From CAVSVP01 sp963731125 (lineage in GTDB: Bacteria > Pseudomonadota > Gammaproteobacteria > Competibacterales > Competibacteraceae), in contig CAVSVP010000009.1 in the NCBI GenBank assembly GCA_963731125.1, positions 372,001 to 436,000 of the forward strand: a DNA stretch of 64,000 nt, in the 5' to 3' direction. Shown here piece by piece: positions 26,132-36,047 of this stretch. Under the pieces are notes generated by a model. That model was given only the letters and a program-made list of their open reading frames with translations, did no database searches and was not told the DNA's origin. The first letter of the stretch is position 1, and every line of letters starts with the position of its first letter. The translations under genes were made by a program, and so were the position numbers.

Positions 26132-26514
26132 TGTTTAACCTACCAGCCCGCACGCAGGCCTAAAGCGGTCACGGCGGGTCCTCGCAGTGCCGTCCGGCAA
26201 CTTATTGAATTCGAAAAAGGTTTTTAAGCGTTTGATTTTAAATAAAAAATAAAATTTAACTCGAATCATTAAGTTGCATTTTTTTACGTTAAAAGTGATC
26301 CCACACCCTTTTGGCTTAAGCTACACTAGTAGCGTTCGATCGGTCATAAGCCGGTGTTGACAGGAGTGCTCTAGCAGTGCTGATGCCAGCTAGCAGCCAC
26401 TCTAAGTCATTTTATAAATGATGAATAACTTAAATGTTGAGCTGTGGCAGGTCTGGCCAACGCCGGACTGCATGGACGACAGTACATAAGTCAGTATCGT
26501 CAGGGACCTTTGCT
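26132..26514 (+). other. Intergenic region between rplI and dnaB
   Basis: 383 bp without a recognisable gene. It contains a weak hairpin just after rplI (ACGGC/GCCGT, about 26178-26200) with no T-tract, then an AT-rich stretch (26220-26290) and several possible -10 elements (for example TACACT near 26322). It probably holds the dnaB promoter; I cannot assign it with confidence. Confidence 0.4.
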
Positions 26515-27906
26515 ATGCAGCCTTTTATTCCCATTACAAACCGAAAAGACTCTGAAACCGAGGCACTAAAAGTTCCCCCTCATTCCGCTGAAGCGGAACA
26601 ATCGGTGCTGGGCGGCTTGATGTTAGATAACAGCACCTGGGATCAAGTGGCAGACCGCATTACCGCAGCTGATTTCTACCGCGCCGATCATCGTCTTGTT
26701 TTTCAGGCTATTCGAACGCTGGCGGAAAAAAACTCACCCTTCGACGTTGTCACTCTGTCAGAATGGCTGGAACGTAACAACCAGCTAGAAGACGCCGGCG
26801 GTTTCGCGTATCTCGGTATATTAGCCCGAGATACGCCCAGTGCCGCTAATATCAGCGCCTATGCGGATATCGTTCGGGAACGTTCCATCCTGCGTCAGCT
26901 AATCCAGGTTGGTGCGGCAATTGCTGACAGCGCCTATCACCCGCAGGGTAAAGACAGCCGGGAACTGCTGGATGAGGCTGAAAAAAACGTATTTGCCATT
27001 GCTGAACAAGGCATGCGTGCACGCCAAGGATTCGTTGGCATAAAAGAACTGCTGCTTAAAGCGGTGGACCGTATCGATACCTTATTTCAGCAGGATAACC
27101 CCATTACCGGCATGCCAACGGGATGGCATGATTTCGATGAAACGACCGCCGGCTTACAAGCGGGAGACTTGATTATTATCGCCGGAAGGCCGTCCATGGG
27201 GAAGACGACCTTTGCGATGAACATCGCCGAAAATGTCGCCATCCGGTGCGCAAAGCCGGTGGCCGTATTCAGCATGGAGATGCCGGCCGAACACCTGATC
27301 ATGCGCATGCTATCCTCCCTAGGCCGCATTGAACAGAATCGGATGCGCACCGGCAAACTTGAAGACGAAGACTGGCCCCGTCTTACATCGGCGGTTAGCA
27401 TGTTAAATGACAAACCGTTGTTTATCGATGACAGCTCAGCCCTCAGTCCCACCGAGGTGCGGGCCCGGGCCCGACGCCTCCAACGTGAATGCGGCGAACC
27501 TTTGGGTTTGGTTTTGATTGATTATATCCAACTCATGCAGGTGCCCGGCAATACCGAAACCCGAGCGATGGAAGTATCCGAAATCTCCCGTTCCCTAAAG
27601 GCCTTGGCAAAAGAGTTGCGCGTGCCTGTAGTAGCTCTCTCCCAGCTTAACCGCAGCTTGGAACAACGCAGTGACAAACGCCCCATTATGTCAGATCTGC
27701 GAGAATCCGGAGGGCTGGAACAGGATGCCGATCTGATTTGTTTTATCTATCGCGATGAAGTCTACAATCCGCAGAGCGCCGAGAAGGGTGTTGCCGAAGT
27801 CATTATCGGCAAACAGCGCAATGGACCTATCGGTACCATGCGTTTAACCTTTCAAGGTCGCTACACGCGTTTTGACAACTATATTCCTGAAACCTATCCA
27901 GCCTGA
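26515..27906 (+). CDS. dnaB: Replicative DNA helicase DnaB
   Basis: 463 aa from ATG 26515 (MQPFIPITNRK), preceded by CAGGGACC; an upstream in-frame start at 26434 is less likely. The N-terminal domain (PPHSAEAEQSVLGGLMLDN) precedes a RecA-like motor with Walker A (AGRPSMGKTTFAMNIA), the Walker B region (LVLIDYIQLMQ) and the QLNRSLEQRSDKRPIMSDLR loop. Hexameric helicase at the replication fork, with PriB encoded nearby. Confidence 0.97.
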   Translation: MQPFIPITNRKDSETEALKVPPHSAEAEQSVLGGLMLDNSTWDQVADRITAADFYRADHRLVFQAIRTLAEKNSPFDVVTLSEWLERNNQLEDAGGFAYLGILARDTPSAANISAYADIVRERSILRQLIQVGAAIADSAYHPQGKDSRELLDEAEKNVFAIAEQGMRARQGFVGIKELLLKAVDRIDTLFQQDNPITGMPTGWHDFDETTAGLQAGDLIIIAGRPSMGKTTFAMNIAENVAIRCAKPVAVFSMEMPAEHLIMRMLSSLGRIEQNRMRTGKLEDEDWPRLTSAVSMLNDKPLFIDDSSALSPTEVRARARRLQRECGEPLGLVLIDYIQLMQVPGNTETRAMEVSEISRSLKALAKELRVPVVALSQLNRSLEQRSDKRPIMSDLRESGGLEQDADLICFIYRDEVYNPQSAEKGVAEVIIGKQRNGPIGTMRLTFQGRYTRFDNYIPETYPA

Positions 27907-27912
27907 CCGCCC

Positions 27913-28029
27913 ATGAATCGTGCCATCACGGCAATTATCGATCTTCGGGCTCTGCACCACATGCGTCGGTTAGGGATTGAACCGCAAGCCATGCTAACGG
28001 GTATGCTTCCAGGAACAGGAAGAGAATGA
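27913..28029 (+). pseudogene. Remnant of alanine racemase (alr)
   Basis: A 38-codon frame starting MNRAITAIIDLRALHHMRRL. The first ~17 residues read like the N-terminus of alanine racemase (AxIDLxALxHN), a gene commonly placed just after dnaB in gammaproteobacteria. The PLP-lysine motif (VxKANAYGHG) and everything after it is gone. The frame then reads 21 unrelated residues and stops at a TGA overlapping the radA ATG. The simplest reading is a large internal deletion of alr. Alternatively it is a chance short ORF; the N-terminal match is short. Confidence 0.5.
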
Positions 28030-29399
28030 GTAGCAAAGTTAAAACCACCTATGTATGCAACGAATGCGGTGCCCAGTTTCCCAAATGGGCGGGACAATGC
28101 GTTGACTGTGGCGCCTGGAATAGCCTTCAGGAAACGTTGACAACACCCATTCCGCCGCGCAGCGGACGCTTTTCAGGCTATGCGGGCACGGCCGGCGAAG
28201 CCATTATCCACCATCTTGATCGCATTAGACCGGAAGAAGAAATCCGATTAGCGACCGGTATCGGTGAGCTGGATCGGGTGCTGGGTGGTGGCTTAGTTGT
28301 CGGTTCGGTGGTCTTGATCGGTGGTGATCCGGGTATCGGTAAGTCCACAATTCTGCTGCAAACTTTGGCTTTCCTGGCGCAGCAGAGTGATACGCTTTAC
28401 GTGAGCGGCGAGGAGTCTCCCCAGCAAGTTAGCCTACGGGCGCAGCGCTTGGGTCTACCCCGGGAGCGCCTACGGTTGCTTCCCGAGACTTGCGTGGAAC
28501 ACATTCTGGCGAGCGCCGAGCGGGAACGACCTCAGGTGATGGTTATCGACTCCATTCAGACCGTATTTACCGAGCGTCTGCAATCTGCTCCGGGCGCCGT
28601 CGGTCAAGTGCGGGAAAGTGCCGCGCAACTGGTACGCTTAGCAAAACGCTCCGGCACGGCTTTATTTCTCGTGGGTCATGTCACTAAAGAGGGCACCATC
28701 GCCGGTCCACGCGTGCTGGAACACATGGTGGATACGGTACTGTATTTCGAAGGCGATACCGGCAATCGTTATCGGGTGATGCGTGCCGTTAAAAACCGTT
28801 TTGGGCCGGTCAATGAGCTGGGTGTGTTTGCCATGACAGAGCGGGGCCTAAAGGAGGTCAGCAATCCTTCAGCGATTTTCCTGTCCCGGCATGAAACGCC
28901 GGTAGCGGGTAGTGTTATTATGGTCACGCGGGAGGGCACCCGACCGCTACTGGTAGAAATCCAAGCGCTGGTCGATGAGTGTCATGGCGGCAACCCACGT
29001 CGCGTCACGTTAGGACTGGAACAAAACCGACTGGCCATGTTACTCGCGGTGCTGCACCGCCACGGTGGCATTGCCATGTACGATCAGGACGTCTATGTTA
29101 ATGCGGTGGGTGGTGTCCGCATCGGTGAAACCGCTTCAGATCTCGCGGTGCTCCTGGCGGCCCTCTCCAGTTTTCGGAACCGGAGTCTGCCGGCGGATCT
29201 GATTGCATTTGGCGAGGTGGGGTTAGCCGGCGAGGTGCGCCCGGTACCGAATGGTGAAGAACGCTTGCGAGAGGCAGCCAAACATGGTTTTAAGCAAGCC
29301 ATTGTGCCGCGCGCCAATGTGCCTCGCCAGGGGCGGCCTGTGGAGGATATCCAAGTAACGGGTATCACCCGCCTGGCGGAGGTTCTGGGAGTCGTTTAG
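28026..29399 (+). CDS. radA: DNA repair protein RadA
   Basis: 457 aa. N-terminal zinc finger CNECGAQFPKWAGQCVDCG, RecA-like ATPase with Walker A GGDPGIGKST and the RadA-specific KNRFG motif, then a C-terminal Lon-protease-like domain (SLPADLIAFGEVGLAGEVRP). It promotes branch migration in recombination and acts as a helicase. The start overlaps the stop of the small alr-like remnant. Confidence 0.96.
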   Translation: MSSKVKTTYVCNECGAQFPKWAGQCVDCGAWNSLQETLTTPIPPRSGRFSGYAGTAGEAIIHHLDRIRPEEEIRLATGIGELDRVLGGGLVVGSVVLIGGDPGIGKSTILLQTLAFLAQQSDTLYVSGEESPQQVSLRAQRLGLPRERLRLLPETCVEHILASAERERPQVMVIDSIQTVFTERLQSAPGAVGQVRESAAQLVRLAKRSGTALFLVGHVTKEGTIAGPRVLEHMVDTVLYFEGDTGNRYRVMRAVKNRFGPVNELGVFAMTERGLKEVSNPSAIFLSRHETPVAGSVIMVTREGTRPLLVEIQALVDECHGGNPRRVTLGLEQNRLAMLLAVLHRHGGIAMYDQDVYVNAVGGVRIGETASDLAVLLAALSSFRNRSLPADLIAFGEVGLAGEVRPVPNGEERLREAAKHGFKQAIVPRANVPRQGRPVEDIQVTGITRLAEVLGVV

Positions 29400-29569
29400 C
29401 GATAACGGCGTTTTGCTCTTGAGCAGTGGGCTTACTATCCTCCCGTTAGGCTGCTTAGTATCTGATCAAACTGCCTGAAGCAACACTTTTACATGCCAAG
29501 ACAGGGAGTAACTACTGCCTTACCTCGCGTGCGCTCATTTTCCAAGCTGTATGCGGTTACCGGCTATAA

Positions 29570-29599
29570 CTGTCATTAGCGCAGCAAACTCTGTATACT
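29570..29599 (+). promoter_or_regulatory. Candidate promoter for fbaA
   Basis: A -10 of TATACT at 29594-29599 (5 of 6), with a weak CTGTCA -35 at 29570-29575, 18 bp apart, 54 bp upstream of the fbaA start. Inferred from consensus only. Confidence 0.4.
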
Positions 29600-29653
29600 G
29601 CCGAAGAATCCAGCAGGCCTGGATTTCACGAATTCCAAGAAGAGGAGTGTGTC

Positions 29654-30754
29654 ATGACTCAAGCCGCATTGAAATCCACCGAAGCCGAATTAAAACCGGG
29701 TGTCGTCACTGGCGAAGATTACCGAATTTTGGTAGAAACTGCGAAAGCAGGTGGATATGCCTTTCCAGCCGTTAACGTCACGGGTACGAACACCATCAAT
29801 GCCGTACTGGAAGCCGCGGCGAAAAATCATGCGGATGTAATTATTCAGTTATCCAACGGTGGTGCGCAATTTTATGCCGGTCAAAGCATGCCCGATAGCT
29901 TTCAGGCCAAGGTTTTAGGTGCGGTTGCTGCCGCCAAGCATGTTCACCTGCTAGCGGAACATTATGGTGTGTGCGTGGTGTTACATACCGATCATGCCAA
30001 TAAGAAACTCATTCCCTGGGTCGAAGCGCTGCTAGACCATGGTGAGGCATTTTACCAAGAGACCGGTAAACCCCTGTTTAGCTCCCATATGCTGGACCTC
30101 TCGGAAGAAACCATCGATTTTAATCTTAATGAGTGCGCGCGTATCTTGGAGCGAATGGGTAAGCTCGGCATGAGTCTGGAAATTGAGCTTGGCGTCACCG
30201 GTGGTGAAGAGGACGGCGTCGGATCCGACGTGGATGACAGTGCCGACAATTCTCATCTCTACACTCAGCCTGAAGACGTCTTGCAGGCCTACGAAAAACT
30301 CTCGTCCATCGGTCATTTTTCTGTTGCCGCTTCCTTCGGCAACGTGCATGGTGTCTATAAACCCGGAAATGTTAAACTGCGGCCGGAAATTCTTAAGAAT
30401 TCTCAGACCTTGATTCAGGAACGCTATAGTACGGGTCCAAAACCATTGAATCTGGTTTTCCATGGTGGTTCGGGGTCTGAAAAAGATAAGATCACGGCTG
30501 CAGTCAGCTACGGGGTCTTTAAGATGAATATCGACACCGATACTCAGTTCGCCTTCTCCAATGCCATCGGTAAATATGTTGAAGCCAACCCGAGGGCGTT
30601 TAAATACCAGATCGATCCCGAGGATGGAACACCTTATAAGAAACTTTATGATCCTCGTAAGTGTCTCCGCGCCGCCGAGCAGAGCACGGTGGAACGTTTG
30701 AGCGAAGCTTTTGAAGATTTAGGCTCCAAAGGGAAATCCATCGCACGTCGTTAA
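29654..30754 (+). CDS. fbaA: Class II fructose-bisphosphate aldolase
   Basis: 366 aa zinc-dependent aldolase of glycolysis and gluconeogenesis. It belongs to the longer class IIA (E. coli FbaA-like): LHTDHANKK (catalytic Asp and first zinc His), SLEIELGVTGGEEDG, ASFGNVHGVYKPGNV and LVFHGGSGSEKDKI (second and third zinc ligands and phosphate loop), then MNIDTDTQFAF. Preceded by AGAGGAGTG. Followed by a strong terminator, so it is monocistronic. Confidence 0.95.
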   Translation: MTQAALKSTEAELKPGVVTGEDYRILVETAKAGGYAFPAVNVTGTNTINAVLEAAAKNHADVIIQLSNGGAQFYAGQSMPDSFQAKVLGAVAAAKHVHLLAEHYGVCVVLHTDHANKKLIPWVEALLDHGEAFYQETGKPLFSSHMLDLSEETIDFNLNECARILERMGKLGMSLEIELGVTGGEEDGVGSDVDDSADNSHLYTQPEDVLQAYEKLSSIGHFSVAASFGNVHGVYKPGNVKLRPEILKNSQTLIQERYSTGPKPLNLVFHGGSGSEKDKITAAVSYGVFKMNIDTDTQFAFSNAIGKYVEANPRAFKYQIDPEDGTPYKKLYDPRKCLRAAEQSTVERLSEAFEDLGSKGKSIARR

Positions 30755-30789
30755 GGGGTTTATGGCTTACCTTCCCCCCTTTCTCCGAG

Positions 30790-30814
30790 AATCCCCCCTT
30801 TGGGGGGATTTTTT
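30790..30814 (+). terminator. Rho-independent terminator after fbaA
   Basis: AATCCCCCC, loop TTT, GGGGGGATT, then TTTT. A clean 9 bp stem with a T-tract, 36 bp after the fbaA stop. Its AT ends make it nearly symmetrical, so it could also serve the minus-strand DUF302 gene that ends at 30830. Confidence 0.85.
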
Positions 30815-30829
30815 ATAGAGTGAAAGTGA

Positions 30830-31276
30830 TTACGGCGTGATGGCTGCCTTAGCAAGAGCACTGAGTGCACGACTGATTTTATCGAGTACTTCACGACATT
30901 CTGTGATTTCATGACGTCGGGCGAGGTAGTGAGGATCGTTATAGCTTAGCCATACCTGAGCGTTTTCATCTTCCCAAACAAGCGCCTTTTGCGGCAAGTC
31001 GATAGCAACGCTCTGGTCACATTGCATCAGCGGCGTACCCGCCTTGGGATTACCAAAAATAAGCAATTGCGTAGGGCGCAGTGTTTCTCCCGTCTGTTTG
31101 GCTCCTTCTTGATGATCAATTCTGATAAATACCCTCATACCCTTTTCGCGCACGGTGGTCTCCAAACGATCCATCGTCTCTCCGACGCCATGGGCACTCT
31201 TTATGGACACTAACCCATCGCCCGCCTGGGCCGACATCGCAACAAGCAGTAGACAAATTCGCAAAAAACTGTTCAT
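30830..31276 (-). CDS. DUF302 family exported protein
   Basis: 148 aa from ATG 31276, with a signal peptide (MNSFLRICLLLVAMSAQAGD, likely cut after AQA). The mature part has the DUF302 pattern: GVGETMDRLETTVREKGM, FIRIDHQEGAKQTGETL, RPTQLLIFGNPKAGTPLM, and the VAIDLPQKALVWEDE region. Function of this family is not established. It is transcribed away from glk, with 197 bp between the starts. Confidence 0.82.
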   Translation of the reverse strand: MNSFLRICLLLVAMSAQAGDGLVSIKSAHGVGETMDRLETTVREKGMRVFIRIDHQEGAKQTGETLRPTQLLIFGNPKAGTPLMQCDQSVAIDLPQKALVWEDENAQVWLSYNDPHYLARRHEITECREVLDKISRALSALAKAAITP

Positions 31277-31387
31277 GACTCTTGGTCCTCTTAAGTTGCT
31301 AATCATTGCCGGTTACTCCATGCTTAACTTGCCCTGCAAGAGTAATCGCAACGTCTAAGGTGCAATGCGTTGGCTTAACCTGCCGAC

Positions 31388-31393
31388 TATAAT
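31388..31393 (+). promoter_or_regulatory. Candidate -10 element upstream of glk
   Basis: A perfect TATAAT, 80 bp upstream of the glk start. No good -35 lies 16-18 bp upstream, so confidence is modest. Confidence 0.35.
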
Positions 31394-31473
31394 TATTGCC
31401 ATTAACGTGGACAAAGCCAGCGTCCGCCGCTAGCCCACTGCCCGATTATGCTAAGTGATCACAGGAGGAAGCC

Positions 31474-32436
31474 ATGCCTGGAAATAACGACCGACCCCGT
31501 TTGTTAGCTGACATCGGTGGCACCAATGCCCGCTTTGCCCTCGCCAGTGCCGATGGCCGGCCCTATGGAGAGCGGATACTGCCCGTTGCTGAGTATCCGA
31601 GTATCGTCGCAGCGATTACAGCTTACCTACAAGAAGTCCCGGGACCATCTCTCCAAGAGGCAGCTCTGGCTGTGGCAATGCCGATTACCGGTGATCGAGT
31701 GACCATGACCAATAATGAGCGCTGGTCATTTTCCATTGAGGCCACTCGCCGGATCTTAGGTCTGAAGCGACTTATCTTAATCAACGACTTTACCGCCCTA
31801 GCGCTAGCTCTGCCTCGTCTCGAAAAACAAGAAATCCGCCAAGTCGGCGGTGGCCTTCCTATTGCGGAGGCAACGATAGGGCTACTCGGTTCAGGCACTG
31901 GGTTAGGCGTTTCGGGTTTGGTCTGGTCCGGGAGACATTGGATAGCGTTACGAAGCGAGGGAGGACATGTGACTTTCTCGGCGGTGAACGACCAGGAGTG
32001 GGAAATTTTCCGCTTGCTGCAACGACGCTTCGGTCACGTCTCCACGGAACGGCTACTTTCCGGACCGGGTTTGGTAAATCTTCATCAAGCGCTGACGGAG
32101 CTAGAAGGCCGAACAATAAAAGATATAACGCCAGCACTAATTACCGAGCAAGGTCTCAACGGCAGTTGTCCCATCTGTCGGCAAACCCTGGAGATTTTCT
32201 GCGCGACCTTAGGCACAGCGGCGGGCAATCTGGCTATTACGCTAGGAGCGCTGGGTGGAATTTATCTCGGAGGTGGCATTATTCCCCGTTTGGGCGACTT
32301 TTTTGATTACTCTGCTTTTCGAACGCGCTTCGAGGCCAAGGGACGTTTTGAGCCTTATCTGGCGGCCATTCCCACCTATGTAATCACTGCGGTTAACCCG
32401 GCTTTACGGGGAGTAGCCGCAGTCTTTCAAGACTAG
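31474..32436 (+). CDS. glk: Glucokinase
   Basis: 320 aa bacterial-type (Glk) glucokinase that phosphorylates glucose with ATP. Landmarks are LLADIGGTNARFAL (phosphate 1), LILINDFTALALALP (catalytic Asp), LLGSGTGLGVSGLVW (phosphate 2), RSEGGHVTFS, and GGIYLGGGIIPRLGDFF (adenosine). RBS AGGAGGAAGCC is strong. Isolated gene. Length matches E. coli Glk. Confidence 0.94.
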   Translation: MPGNNDRPRLLADIGGTNARFALASADGRPYGERILPVAEYPSIVAAITAYLQEVPGPSLQEAALAVAMPITGDRVTMTNNERWSFSIEATRRILGLKRLILINDFTALALALPRLEKQEIRQVGGGLPIAEATIGLLGSGTGLGVSGLVWSGRHWIALRSEGGHVTFSAVNDQEWEIFRLLQRRFGHVSTERLLSGPGLVNLHQALTELEGRTIKDITPALITEQGLNGSCPICRQTLEIFCATLGTAAGNLAITLGALGGIYLGGGIIPRLGDFFDYSAFRTRFEAKGRFEPYLAAIPTYVITAVNPALRGVAAVFQD

Positions 32437-32502
32437 AGGTTCGTACAGAGGCCACCCTTGTTTCACTAATTTTGCTTGCCAATTTACCCGATTCCATAGG
32501 CT

Positions 32503-33051
32503 TTACACCACTGGTATGAGGGCATAGGTAGGATAAGAAACCAGCCGTTCCCGCCCTTTCAGGGCAAATAATTCTAATAAGAAGATACAGGCGAGCACTC
32601 GCGCACCGTTTTCCTCAACCAGCTGCGCACAAGCCGCCATCGTACCGCCCGTGGCTAATAGATCATCCACCAGGATAACGCTTTGCCCCGGTCTAATGGC
32701 ATCCCTGTGCATTTCTACCGCATCGTTACCATACTCCAGAACGTATTCTACCCGAGCTTTATGGTGCGGCAGTTTATTGGGCTTGCGGATGGGCACGAAA
32801 CCGACTCCTAAGCGATAGGCTAAGGCGGCACCAAGAATAAAACCTCGCGCCTCCGGGCAGGCCAGTACGTCAGGCTGTAATTTTTCTCTTTCGCAAAGCG
32901 CTGCAATCGCGTCTACTACAGTTCGGAAACAGGGACCATCCGCTAGCAGCGGAGTAATATCCTTGAATACAATGCCAGGTTTGGGAAAATCTATGATATC
33001 GCGGATGCGGGCTGTGCACGCTTCCAGAGAAATGTCAGTTGCAAATGTCAT
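32503..33051 (-). CDS. apt: Adenine phosphoribosyltransferase
   Basis: 182 aa from ATG 33051 (MTFATDISLEACTARIRDII); an upstream extension is possible but unneeded. Purine salvage: adenine plus PRPP gives AMP. FPKPGIVFKDITPLLADG is the Apt signature, and VILVDDLLATGGTM is the PRPP-binding loop. ARGFILGAALAYRLGVGFVP is also typical. Divergent from the Pat-like gene at 33269. Confidence 0.95.
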   Translation of the reverse strand: MTFATDISLEACTARIRDIIDFPKPGIVFKDITPLLADGPCFRTVVDAIAALCEREKLQPDVLACPEARGFILGAALAYRLGVGFVPIRKPNKLPHHKARVEYVLEYGNDAVEMHRDAIRPGQSVILVDDLLATGGTMAACAQLVEENGARVLACIFLLELFALKGRERLVSYPTYALIPVV

Positions 33052-33268
33052 TGCTGATATCCAATCGATGATAAACTCAATCAAAGGGCAACTGCCCCGA
33101 CACTCAGAGAACTAACTGAGGGTACGAGAAATTTATTGCCCATAGCAAGTGATACCGTGTCGGCAGAACTGCCATCGATACCGCTTTTCCTATCACTATC
33201 AACGGACGACACAACCCGGACAGCCTAGCGGATAGCAGCACATATACTTTTTCCAGGATACTGAAAAT

Positions 33269-35899
33269 ATGACTGTTCGTAATCTCGATTACCTGTTCAA
33301 GCCCCGCTCCATTGCCTTCATCGGCAGCGATCGTGATATCGATAAGCTAATGTTTCATAATCTTATGAACGCCGACTTCGCAGGGCCTATCATGCCAGTC
33401 CAACAGGCTCAGCAAGCTCTCAAAGGCGTGCTAACCTATCCCGATATCGCAAGTCTGCCGCTGACAGCAGATCTGGCAGTGATAACCACTTCCCTGAACG
33501 AGGTGCCCGGTCTGATCGAGCAATTGGGAACCCGCGGCACTCGCGCCGCCATTATCACCAATTCCAGTGCGCCAACCTTAGCGCCTGCAGAGCGCGTTGC
33601 TCTTAATCAGGCCATTCTTAATGCAGCTAAGTCCCATCTGCTTCGCATTATCGGCCCCGATTGCCTGGGACTCACCGTACCGTCAGCCGGTTTAAACGCC
33701 AATCTAAGTAGCTATCAACCCGCAGCTGGTCACATCGCCTTTATCGCTCAATCCGGCGCTATCGCTCGGGCAGGCTTGGACTGGGGAGCCCATTTGGGAG
33801 TTGGGTTTAGCCACCTCGTCAGTCTAGGCGACGCCATTGATGTTGATTTTGCTGACTTGCTGGATTATTTAGCCGACGACATCCGGAGTCGGGCCATCCT
33901 ACTCTATCTGGAGCAAATCGGCGATCCTCGTAAATTTATGTCGGCAGCGCGCCGAGCAGCCCGCATTAAACCCGTTATCTCGCTTAAGCCCAGACAAATC
34001 CAAGGCGCCACCAGCGATGCCGTGTACGAAGCCGCCTTCCGCCGTGCCGGCATCCTACGGGTTAATGATCGCCACGAACTGTTTACCCTGGTGGAAACGT
34101 TAACCTCTGCCAAGCCCGTCGGTAATGATCGGCTGGCCATTGTTAGCAATAGCAACAGCTTGAGTCTGCTGGCCATGGATACGCTTAAACATTATGGCGG
34201 ACGGCTGGCTCAGTTATCTCAAACGACTCAAGAGGCTTTGCAGAATCTAATGGGCACAGCGGATTTACCGTACAATCCTATCGATCTAGGTGATCTGGCA
34301 GGCGCAGAGCTTTACGGTAAAACCTTGGACCTGCTGCTTAAAGAGCGCGGCATTGACGGCGTGCTGGTCATTAACGCCCCAGGTCCTTGCAGCGATGCGA
34401 CTGCCGTCGCCGAGGCGATGATTCAACGTTTACCGCACGCTGAACGCTGCCTCATTGCCAGCTTCGTAGGACCGCTTGCGGGCCAAGCGGCCCGCCACCG
34501 TACCATGGAACACCAGATCCCCACCTATGAGACATCGGACGAAGCGGTGCGTGCCTTTATGCGTATGGTCCAGCATAAACGCAATCAGGAGCTGCTGATG
34601 GAAACACCTCCCTCGATACCCGAAACGTTTGTTGCCGACATCGCAGGGGCCCGACAACTCATTGCCAACGCCCTTGCCGACGGCCGCACGCAACTTGATG
34701 AGCTCGAAGCCATGCAGCTACTCACCGCCTATGGCATTCCCGTCGTGCCCTTTTATAAGGCGACAGGACCTGCTGAAGCCGCAGAAATTGCCGCTCAACT
34801 CGATCGTTCAGTCGCGCTAAAGATCATGTCTCCTGACATTTCCCACAAGACCCAGACCGATGGAGTGATGCGCTATTTGGAATCTCCCACTGTGGTACGC
34901 GAGGCGGCCGATGCCATGCTGGCTAAAGTGCAGCAAGTAGCGCCCTCGGCACGTATTGACGGCCTTTTGATTCAACCCATGGCATACCGGGGCAATGCCT
35001 ATGAAATCACGTTAGGCGTGCATCCCGGTGGTCCTTTCGGTCCAGCGATCTATTTCGGCCAGGGTGGTACCGAAGCCGAAGTTATCGGCGATATCGCCTA
35101 TGGATTGCCTCCTCTCAATATGCATCTGGCCCGGGAAATGATGGCGCAAACTCGTATCTATCCCGTCCTTCGAGACAATGCCTTGCGTCGCGTTGATCTC
35201 GACGCCCTGGCGTTAACTCTAATTAAGGTGGCCCAGATGGTGATTGACTTAAATGAGATCGTGGCACTGGAGATCAACCCGCTACGTGCCAGTGTCGGCG
35301 GCGTCATGGCACTGGACGCTCGGGTCCAAGCGGCTCCCTTTACAGGTCAGCCTGGTGAGCGCCTGGCAATCCGTCCCTACCCTAAAGAGTTGGAGGAACG
35401 CTTTACGTTACCTGACGGCCGCGTCTTTCTTCTGCGCCCCATTTTGCCCGAGGACGAACCAGCCCTGCAGGCCTTAGTACGCCGCACGCCAGCCGAGGAT
35501 TTGCGAATGCGTTTTTTTCACCCCATCCGCGAGCTATCCCACGTCATGGGCGCACGCCTCACCCAAATCGATTATAACCGCGAAATGGCCCTTGTCGTGA
35601 CGGCGCCAGATGTGCCTGGAAAAGCTGAGATTTACGGCGTGGTGCGGGCTAGCGCTGATCCTGATAATGAGCAGGCAGAATATGCCATTTTGGTGGATCA
35701 CAAGATGACAGGCCTGGGTCTAGGCCCTATGTTAATGCGGCGGATTATCAGTTATGCCCGTCATCGCGGCACGCGAGAGATTTTCGGTGAAGTGCTTCGG
35801 GAAAACGAGAGCATGTTGCGAATTAATTCAGCACTGGGATTCACTATTAAACGCCTTCCTGAAGATCCGGACATTATGCTGGTTAGTCTACAGTTATGA
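33269..35899 (+). CDS. Pat-like protein: NDP-forming acyl-CoA synthetase fused to GNAT acetyltransferase (copy 1)
   Basis: 876 aa. An N-terminal CoA-binding domain (NLDYLFKPRSIAFIGS) and succinyl-CoA ligase-like domain (IIGPDCLGLTVPSAGLNANL, IAFIAQSGAIARAGL) are followed by an ATP-grasp domain (about residues 490-700). The last ~160 residues are a GNAT acetyltransferase with the acetyl-CoA loop GLGLGPML. The architecture is that of Pat/PatZ protein lysine acetyltransferases, which often regulate acetyl-CoA synthetase; the targets here are unknown. A second, closely similar gene follows after 76 bp. Whether the ligase part is catalytic cannot be told without the active-site His alignment. Confidence 0.85.
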   Translation: MTVRNLDYLFKPRSIAFIGSDRDIDKLMFHNLMNADFAGPIMPVQQAQQALKGVLTYPDIASLPLTADLAVITTSLNEVPGLIEQLGTRGTRAAIITNSSAPTLAPAERVALNQAILNAAKSHLLRIIGPDCLGLTVPSAGLNANLSSYQPAAGHIAFIAQSGAIARAGLDWGAHLGVGFSHLVSLGDAIDVDFADLLDYLADDIRSRAILLYLEQIGDPRKFMSAARRAARIKPVISLKPRQIQGATSDAVYEAAFRRAGILRVNDRHELFTLVETLTSAKPVGNDRLAIVSNSNSLSLLAMDTLKHYGGRLAQLSQTTQEALQNLMGTADLPYNPIDLGDLAGAELYGKTLDLLLKERGIDGVLVINAPGPCSDATAVAEAMIQRLPHAERCLIASFVGPLAGQAARHRTMEHQIPTYETSDEAVRAFMRMVQHKRNQELLMETPPSIPETFVADIAGARQLIANALADGRTQLDELEAMQLLTAYGIPVVPFYKATGPAEAAEIAAQLDRSVALKIMSPDISHKTQTDGVMRYLESPTVVREAADAMLAKVQQVAPSARIDGLLIQPMAYRGNAYEITLGVHPGGPFGPAIYFGQGGTEAEVIGDIAYGLPPLNMHLAREMMAQTRIYPVLRDNALRRVDLDALALTLIKVAQMVIDLNEIVALEINPLRASVGGVMALDARVQAAPFTGQPGERLAIRPYPKELEERFTLPDGRVFLLRPILPEDEPALQALVRRTPAEDLRMRFFHPIRELSHVMGARLTQIDYNREMALVVTAPDVPGKAEIYGVVRASADPDNEQAEYAILVDHKMTGLGLGPMLMRRIISYARHRGTREIFGEVLRENESMLRINSALGFTIKRLPEDPDIMLVSLQL

Positions 35900-36047
35900 A
35901 TCCCGCTAGCCGAACAACGTCGTTCACCCGACCAGGCACTCTTCTTTAACCGCAAGATTACCCGTCTACGGCGCCTTGAATTTATCTCTCTCCAGATTGA
36001 GAGCCAACTTCCAAGGTTTTGTGACTCTTTGCATGGGAATTCTTTTT

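Noticed and set aside
26178..26200. Hairpin after rplI as a terminator
   Set aside because: Only a 5 bp stem with a long loop and no T-tract; too weak to call.
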